Of a DNA stretch of 64,000 nucleotides, positions 56,939 through 64,000 are shown one piece after another. The stretch's first letter is position 1. Every line of letters starts with the position of its first letter. Below the pieces are notes generated by a model that saw only the letters and a list, made by a program, of their open reading frames with translations, was not told the origin of the DNA and ran no database searches. Source of the DNA: Bilabrum cf. latius (lineage: Eukaryota > Bigyra: Bicosoecida > Bigyra > Bicosoecida); assembly GCA_965178125.1 (NCBI GenBank), contig OZ237768.1, positions 62,001 to 126,000 of the forward strand, written 5' to 3'. Both the position numbers and the translations under genes were made by a program.

Positions 56939-59900
56939 TTAGTATCTGGGGAACGCGAACGGTGATGGGCAGATCGCGATTGATGCTGCCTGCACCGTCA
57001 ATGTTTCAGGTCGCCGCCACCACGCACGTCGGCGTGATAGAGTGGCCATGAATTCGTCTCTGAGTTGTGAGGTGGCATGTGCTGCCGAGGCGAGCCGAAC
57101 TGTCCATGCCTTATCGAGTCGGCGTTCTAGGCGTCTGAGCACCTTGCGCTAGGTAGAGCCGGAGGACCACGATCCAATGCTTGTCTCCACCCCGGGTATC
57201 TGGCAGGAGATAGCCAGCGGTAAGGGTATTCCCAGGGAGAGTGCCTTGCGGCGAACAGTCGGAGACTCCTCGAGGAAGGCTTGTACAGCTGCAATCTGCG
57301 GGCAAGTAGTGTCCAGCTCCGGATTCCTTGCGAGGAAGTGTCGAATGAGACGTTTCAGAGACCACGTACTGCGGCGATCCACCTCACTCAGCTTCTCCCG
57401 GATTGTGGGTTCATTCGCGAGCCATGGGTCCGTGCTTGTCACACTGTTGATCCACGTTTTCCTGCCTGCCTCAGTGGCCTGCCATGGAATTGTTGAAGCG
57501 CTGTGCAGGGACTCTGCTTGCGTCATGCATTCCAGGACGTGTTCCTTGGTCTTGTCCGAGGCACTGCAGGCCCTAGGGTAGTATCCTGTCAGTCTTCGGA
57601 GGAGACGACGAGAATCGGCTCCCGGCAGTCCCGTACGTACCGTTCGTGGGATGCACTTCGGTCCAAACCACTGTGCATGGGAGACTCCAAGTAGGTCGCA
57701 TAGTCCCGCACGCCTTCCACCTGGGTGTTTATCGAAGAGCCTTGCGTACTTTTCAGCATGCGAGCTTGTCTCGTGCATTTTCGGGCACTATCTGTCCAGA
57801 CTGCGATGGTGCAGCACGGCCTTGAAGCTCTCGGTATGGACCGCTCGGTCTGTCTTGGTGGTTGTCCTTAGATTGAGCACCTACAGGGCATTGCCATGTG
57901 TCTGCACGAGGATGGCTGCCATGTTTCTGAGGGGCCCACATGGAAGGTTGGTCCCCTAGATTTCGTTCGTTTCCATCAGCTTCCACAGTGAGTATCTAAT
58001 GAGGTCGAAGGAGTCCTCACTGATCCGGTCCACTGCTGCCCGGTATGTAGCGAGATCCGCTCTTGTCAGGGCGCTCGGTGCCCAGATGAGGTGTCGGAGC
58101 ATGGTGGCCCCAAGGAACATGGTGTCCACACGTTGTGGGCGTTCACAGCCCATGCCGGAGGCAATGGCATGGCGGGCGGTGTCCAGAGTTTTCTGAATCC
58201 TGCTGATAGCCTTGCTGTTGTACCTTGGCTTGTAGTTGTGTGAGCCGTCCTTCTTCGTACCAGTTTGCTAGTCCTTGTAAGATTCTGGTCTTCGCACCTC
58301 GGGGGGGTCCGTGCACGCGGCCACCGCGTGGATGCCGTCTAGGGCAGTTCCCACTACTGCTTGGAAGAGGATGGTGGAGAACTGCTCGATGCTCCAGTCG
58401 CTGTTGATTGCAGCATTGGATATTCTCTTGATGCTGGTCTCAGCCATCGCGCAGCGCCTATGCACGTGCGGCATGAGGTCAAGCAGCCGCAGTGTCTCTT
58501 GGGATCCATCGGTATGGTTCACTTCCACCGGCTTGGTAGAGATGAGGACGCCTAGGTAGTCGTATGAGAGCACCATCGGGATCTCTTCGAAGACGGGCGT
58601 GAGTTGGGCTGGGTTCAGGCCTTTCGCATTCAGTTCTTCCAGTGCCTGCTTCTGGTCCTCGATGGAGATAGCAGTCGCTCCCGAGCGGACTTGGTCCTCC
58701 GTGAGTCCGAATGAGTTGAATGCTCTACCTGTGGCAAGGATGGCCGTCTTGCTTCCCTTGCCGTTCTTGGGCTTTCGATACCCGAGCTTTCCCCCGGACA
58801 GTTCGTGATTGAGTTGTGCGGCGACCGTAGCGATAGCAGCGCCTCGCTTGTCTTGCACAATGGCTCTTTCATCATCTGCGTAGGACACCAAGGTATCTTC
58901 CGCATTGTTCGGGGGTGGTGCTCCTGATACCAGTGGCGGGATGTCCACGTCCGCCTTGTCAATGGAGATCGAGATCATCAGGGTCGCTGGATGGTTGGCT
59001 ACGGTGAACAGTAGTGGGCTAACTGGTCCACCCTGTAGTACACCGCTCGTGCGGTCAAACGGTCCTGATTTGGCGCCGCTAGGCCGGTGGAAGACGCGGA
59101 CCTCTGCCCTCATTCTACTAAGGACAGCTTCACTCTGAGCCGCGCTGACGCCGAGCTTCTTCAGCGTTAGCCGGATGATGCTCCAGTGGACTCGGTCAAA
59201 TGCACCCTTTAGGTCGATGAACAGAATGATGAGTCCTTCCAAGCCGGCTTCTGCAATCCTGGCGATAGTATCCTCTACGGCCTGGTATCTGTCACGTCGA
59301 GGAAGGAACCCACATTGGGTAGCCCCGCTGTTGCCAAAACGGATGGCGTGGTCAGGAAGCTTCTGCTGGATGATGTTTCCAAGCACCTTCATGAGTGCTG
59401 CCATGTACATGATTGGTCTGTAGTCATCCATGCACATCGGGTCGTCGTCGTGCTTGCCTTTGTATGCTACTGCCATGAAGGCTTGTCGCATGGAAGCAGG
59501 ATATCCGCCCGTCGCCATGGCTGCTACGTGCAGGGCCTTGATGGCTGCAAGCAATGCTGGTGAAGCTACCTTGTGGCCCCTTTCTTTTCGGCAGGCCCCC
59601 CTCAGCAGGTCGATCGGGATGTTGTCCGGACCAGTTGCTCGGTTCGGCTTTGCCTTCATGAGTGCACGCTAGACGTCGGCGATGTCAATCTGTGCCAGGT
59701 CGATGCCGTCTGCTTGGTGTACATGAGTCAGAAGGTGCGCTTGCACTGCCTGCAGGTCAATCTCGACGCTGTCAAGCTTTTCTGAGAATCTCTCCTTGAA
59801 TGCTTCCACGATCTCCTCTGGAGTGGTTGCCGTGTCCCCTTCTGTCGTTGTGACAGCGTGGAGCTTCGATGCAGCCTGGCGCCTACCCTGTGCGTTCTCG

Positions 59901-62900
59901 ATTTGGGATCGCACTACTTGGTGGGCTTGCCACGGTTGGCAGTTCTTCAAGGCGTTCTGGAGGCTGGATCCATCCAGGCGTACTCCTTCCGCTGATATCG
60001 TCAGGACCTCGCTGGAATCCAGTTCAATATCCTTGACAATTCTGCGGAGGACTTTCGCATTGACGATGCGATGCGGCTGTCCCGCCTCGTAGTCGAGTAC
60101 TGCTGTCCTACGCATCAACCTGCGGCTACCTTTGTTTGCTTGAGGACAGTGCAATCGCCTAGCAGACCGGCGGGCTGCCGAAAGTGCTCGTGCGATGCTG
60201 TTGCAAAGGGCGTTGCTGCCTTCTCTGGCAGATTGGCGTAGGGCACGTAGTCGGGCTCTAGCTCTCACTCCTTTGCCACCGAGGATTTTCAGCAGCTAGA
60301 GGCAGAGCGACTTCAATGCCCATACTCTTTTCAGGGACACCCTCTCCGATATAGCTCTCCTTCTCTTGGTCATTGAGCTGCGCATTCCTCTTCGCTGGAA
60401 GTCGTGGGTCCGTTTGCTCCCAGCTTTCTTGAGGGCCTTGAGGGCGGTGTCGCCGATGTGATCGACCAATTCTTCCATGACCCCATGGATATGGTCTCGA
60501 TCCGCCCTCTTGCGCACCAGTCGGTTCAGGGCCGCTGATATTCTCGGTAGATCTGATCGCTCGAAGCATGTGTACACGACTGCTTCCGCTGCTTCACGTT
60601 TTCGTGGGTGGCTTGGCAACCGGTAGGTCTCCGATTTCTGGCGGATGCCAGTAGCTGTCACTTGGTCGCCCTTCCTCGCCGAGACTTGCACGATCTAGGC
60701 TTGGTGGTCGTTCCAGTTCTCAGTGGCTCGTCCTGGGTCACGATTGGTGCGTGTGGTCGAGTCGCGATGAAAGCTGCCTAGCAGGATACCGTCCAGGCAC
60801 CCGCCTTTTGCGTGCGTGGGTAGAGTGTCAGTGGCCAGGGAGAACATGCAGTGGTCCTGGGGGGTCTTCGGCAGCTCCTCCGGGATGGCTTGGATGTCCT
60901 GTGGTCTGTTGAAGTCTCCCAGCACAATGAGCTTCGTCATGTCAAACGAGTGCAAGTAGTGCCCCTCCGGCGCAGTTGCACTCGCCTGCTACATGTTGCA
61001 GATCATGTGGGTGAAGGTGTCTCGCTCCGCATTGCCAGGCAGCGGGTTGTAGACTGCCAGCAGGTGGGCCGCTGTTACACCATGCATCTAGATATCCACC
61101 AGGAAGCAGTCACTGGGGTGGTCGAGTCCCGTGTCTGTTCCGTTGCGCGGTTTCAGTTCCAGTCCCTCCGTCGTCTGGTCTGCTGCGATCACCATGCCGT
61201 GTCCGCCAGTGGCGGTTTTTCCCTTACTGTAGCCTGAGACCCTGCCATTCGGCGATGCAAATGGTTCGAACTCCTGGGTATCGTCAGCTTGGTCACGGCC
61301 AGATTCGGTGAGTACCATTACGTGGCTGTAGTCCATGTCTGCCCACGCTTTGTGGATGTCTTGTACGTTGGATCTGCGGCCTACATTGAGGTGGCCAATC
61401 CGTAGTAACGTCTACTTAGCGTCTACTGTTCTCCCGATGACCTCCCTGGAGGCGTAGATTCGGTCGATATCGATTTCGACTTGTTCCACTGCTTCTGATC
61501 GGGGTACTTGGAGTTTCACGTACAGGTCCAGCTAATGTGCTTTCATGAGCAGGCCTGGGTCTGCTGTCGCGGACTTACCGGCCAGCGTGTCTTTGACTGG
61601 GCTGGTCAGAAGGAAGTCAAGGATGTCCTTATCTAGACGCCAGTCCAAGATTGGGGGAGGCGATGGACCTCCCGCTCCAGAGGCTGGGCCGTTCTCCGAT
61701 TGAATGAGTTCCAGTTCTGACTGCAGCTGATCTGGTGAGGGCTCCTTGTGGAAAGCAATCACCAGGTGCACTCCATGGTCCAGTTTGATGCCAGCATCCA
61801 GCTACTGCGGGTCAATCCTGCCCATCAGGATCTTGGGGACGCTTCCCTGTGCCTTGACCATACTTGCGAGATCTCCTTCCGGAGGTATCGTTGCGCAGGG
61901 CTGCATTGGCACACTGTCCGTCTCGATGTATGGGCATCCGGTAAGCGAGGCCCCAGATGGCATGAGTGATATGCACGAGGCATGCTGGTCCGAGATCATC
62001 ACCACATGTCTCGGTGCTGCACCCCTAGCCTGGGCGATCCTTGCTACCAACTCCGAGCTCGTGCGGATCTACTTAGGCGCAATGATGTACGCTCTGGCGT
62101 GTGTATCCTCACAGCATCTGGAAATCGATCTCGCGCCTGTCAGCATCTGGGCCACACTTGCTCTGCCGCTCGAGTCTGGGTCTCGACGCATCAGGATATT
62201 GATGTGTTCTTTCGTGAGGCATCCACCGACGCACATGCTCATGGCGCGGGTAGCACACGATTCTGAGTCGCTGCTGGAGTTTGGCAGTCTCAGCTTGGCG
62301 ATCGTGCCGTCCGGGCTTTTGCAGTGGATCGTTGAGCCGTCTTCACAGTGAATCGCACAGAAACCATTCTTCGATTCGTCGAATGTCTGTAGCAGATCTT
62401 CCGCGTCGGTGTGCATGCAGTGGAGCTTGATGCCTTGGCCCATGTACTTCGACAGCGATGATGCGAGTTTGGCTTTGAGGCGAGAAGGCTCAAAGACCAT
62501 CGATCTTGCGGAGTATGGCTGGTATGGAGCCACCCCTGCTGCGTAATCCACCGAAGTTACGATCACTCGTGCATTCCAGGCTTCCTGGTAGATTGGTAGT
62601 GATGGTCTCGGGGCTGTCTCCGGGTCTGCTGCAGTTGCCACGAGTTGAGCCTCCTCTTCAGGTCCAGATACCTTTAGACGCATTCTAGCGGGCAGGTACT
62701 ATCGGACAATGCAGGTTGGTTCCCCCGTCGTGGTGATTTCCGTGATAGGTAGATTCGTCGCCGTGGCTGCAGACTGGAGTAAAGAGCTGTTGCCTCGGAG
62801 CGGGGCCCAGTTCTCCCACTCCATCTCTCCCATGGCAGAGAGTTCCTCTTCGCCCTCTTCGCGTAGGTACGTTGCAAACCTTCTGATTCTCTGGTACTTC

Positions 62901-63076
62901 TCCGAGAGTTCCGTGGTCCTTTCCGAGTCTGCAGCTGTTGCTGCTCCGGGTGGGACCTGGGGTGGCTCTCTGGTTAGGAGTGAGTCGATCTGCATGATTT
63001 CCTCAGTCGAGGGTTTCGGGCGGGACGTCGCGTACATAGACTTTAGTCCAAAGGTGATCGCCGCAGTGCAGTAGTC
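56735..63076 (-). mobile_element. Non-LTR (LINE-type) retrotransposon, single ORF, apparently intact
   Basis: The element spans the 56939-63037 ORF plus short flanks. Ends are approximate: the 3' end may be the (TTCC)n run near 56735 and the 5' end lies close to or just upstream of 63037. I could not identify target-site duplications or a poly(A) tail. Domain order endonuclease then reverse transcriptase, with no LTRs, gives the class. Confidence 0.75.
56939..63037 (-). CDS. Retrotransposon polyprotein: AP-like endonuclease and reverse transcriptase (2,032 aa, fifteen in-frame UAG)
   Basis: One minus-strand frame runs from ATG 63037 to TAA 56939-56941, crossing TAG at 62699, 62069, 61802, 61532, 61412, 61088, 60989, 60695, 60296, 59669, 58268, 57956, 57881, 57788 and 57149, with no TAA/TGA. 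Residues 1 to about 540 are unidentified (ORF1-like). The endonuclease/exonuclease/phosphatase domain starts with LRIGHLNVGRRSN and continues with VMVLTESGRDQ, LLAVYNPL, LIVLGDFNRP and WNDHQ. The reverse transcriptase has RATGPDNIPIDLLRG, LFIDLKGAFDRVHW, GVLQGGPVSPLLF and the catalytic VSYADDE box. Near the C-terminus CSASDKTKEHVLEC resembles the Cys/His knuckle of LINE proteins. The element nicks target DNA and reverse-transcribes its own RNA there. All key motifs are present, and TAG codons lie inside and between domains, so it can only be translated where UAG is sense. Confidence 0.88.
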
Positions 63077-63248
63077 ATGGAAGTCTTGAAAGAATGCTCG
63101 CCGTCCGGTTGTGGTCTTGAACTGGGGCGCTCGGCAGTGTGATTCGTTGTGCTTCTCTCGGGTTCGTTGGATCCACGGATCGACACTGAAGTTTTAACCC
63201 TGCCGGTACACCGCATCGTTGGGCTTATTCGATCGGTGTTGCACCCTG
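63038..63248. promoter_or_regulatory. Spacer between retrotransposon and the secreted-protein gene
   Basis: These 211 bp separate the two divergent start codons (63037 minus, 63249 plus). They probably contain the retrotransposon 5' end and the promoter of the downstream gene. No recognisable element. Confidence 0.4.
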
Positions 63249-64000
63249 ATGTCAAATTTTTGTATATGCATCTTGCTATCCGTGTGCGCTACTTCGCTTG
63301 GAAGGCGGGTACAGCGGCAGCGGGTGCTGTCAGCCCAAAACGCTGACTCGAACGCTGAGCTCGTGAGCCTTAGTGGCGATTAGATTGTGCATGACTTTGC
63401 CACGCAGAAGTCGACAACGGTATTTATTCAGGACAAGCTCCAAAGCACCGATGGTTCGGCGCTAGAGTTTGACCCAGAGGCGATACGCTGGAGAGTAACT
63501 CTGCTGTATCGGGGCGCGGCTGTGCCTCCCGACCAGCCTATTTTCCTTGGCACCGAGGTGAATGATCTGTACAACTATGGCAAGTGGGTCCGATCGTCGG
63601 GGCGGTCATACGCACAGCATGGGGGTGAGCAGCAACCGCTGGTACGGGACGCGCAGAAATAGTCCTGTCCTGTTTCCAGTCCTGCCTCGCGAGCAGCGTG
63701 CAAACAGCGCATGCCCCGGGTTCAGCCGGCTTCAATCCAGCTATCTTAGAGCATGCACTACTCTCCATCGCAGAACATCCCGTCGCGGAGTCCGCGCTGT
63801 ACATCGCCCAGCACCACAAAGAGCTGCGGGACGCATCCATCGAGCGGCCCCCGCCCGCCGCCATCCGATGGCTTTGCGACACCCTCAACAACATGCGCGC
63901 AGAGGCCGCGGTGCGCGGGCAGTACAAACGGGTCCGCGATTGGTTTCTCGTGCTCATGCAGATCGCCCGCGCCGGCTCGCTCTCGGGTGCCTGCAGTGAG
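63249..64000 (+). CDS. Secreted or luminal protein, 5' part (cut by right window edge; one in-frame UAG)
   Basis: Exon 1 is 63249-63624, intron 63625-63740 (GTGAGC...ATCCAG, phase 1), and exon 2 runs from 63741 to the window end. The product begins with a hydrophobic leader (MSNFCICILLSVCATSLG) that looks like a signal peptide. About 110 residues follow with FATQKSTTVFIQDKL and WRVTLLYRGAAVPP, then a helical region (LLSIAEHPVAESALYIAQHH, WLCDTLNNMRAEA). TAG at 63381 falls between Gly-Asp and Ile-Val-His and must be read through to link leader and body. I do not recognise the family. The exon 2 frame is open to base 64000. Confidence 0.6.

Noticed and set aside
3233-64000. Programmed readthrough, pyrrolysine or selenocysteine insertion at TAG
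   Set aside because: TAG occurs in every gene at dozens of unrelated contexts, pyrrolysine is not known in eukaryotic nuclear genes, selenocysteine uses UGA, and no recoding hairpins are consistently present.
3233-64000. UAA also reassigned (UAR to Gln, as in ciliates and some green algae)
   Set aside because: TAA terminates the armadillo gene and both of its fragments, the LRR copy 1 gene, the small membrane-protein gene and the retrotransposon, and I saw no in-frame TAA inside any of the reconstructed genes.
3233-64000. Bacterial or archaeal origin
   Set aside because: Phase-consistent spliceosomal introns, delta-tubulin, SFI1 repeats and a LINE element are eukaryotic.
1-64000. CRISPR arrays or prokaryotic defence loci
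   Set aside because: No array of short repeats with unique spacers; the only regular array is the uninterrupted 82-bp satellite.

Overview
This window is GC-rich nuclear DNA of a eukaryote. It has spliceosomal introns (GTRAGT-like donors, CAG acceptors), very long low-complexity proteins, a non-LTR retrotransposon and large tandem duplications. A delta-tubulin gene and a giant SFI1-like centrin-binding-repeat gene sit head to head, which suggests an organism that builds centrioles or basal bodies (a flagellated protist, perhaps an alga). I cannot name the lineage.

The main observation concerns the genetic code. Read with the standard code the window falls into dozens of short ORFs that mostly end in TAG. 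Across each TAG the same frame simply continues. If TAG is read as an amino acid, about ten long genes appear, and every one ends at TAA or TGA. I count 88 in-frame TAG codons in eleven genes. Four TAG codons are matched by CAG at the homologous site of a repeat or duplicate (9988 vs 10087; 10897 vs 11611; 19462 vs 24067; 38053 vs 45236 and 52544), so UAG most likely means glutamine, with UAA and UGA kept as stops. Two TAG sites pair with TTG instead, so leucine is the alternative to test.

Layout. 1-3014: 82-bp satellite array running off the left edge. 3233-5845 (-): delta-tubulin. 6020-16293 (+): 3,390-residue SFI1-like protein with an EF-hand, divergent from delta-tubulin across 174 bp. 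16764-17408 (-): small membrane/coiled-coil protein. 17443-26400: two tandem copies (offset 4,602 bp) of a leucine-rich-repeat gene (-). 27067-39297 (+): 4,076-residue acidic protein with armadillo-like repeats. 39523-44651 and 46712-51868 (-): two copies of a type I membrane protein with a signal peptide, large ectodomain, Ser/Thr/Pro linker made by mini-exons, one TM segment and a short tail. They lie in a 7.2-kb tandem duplication that also carries 3'-end fragments of the armadillo gene (45084-46486, 52316-53764). 53879-56614 (+): secreted GH35 beta-galactosidase with a 13-nt microexon. 56939-63037 (-): one 2,032-residue ORF of a non-LTR retrotransposon (endonuclease, reverse transcriptase, zinc-knuckle-like tail), open only if TAG is sense. 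63249-64000 (+): 5' part of a secreted-protein gene running off the right edge.

All residue calls at TAG below assume Gln. Exon boundaries were inferred by eye from splice motifs, reading phase and family alignment; no transcript data were available.
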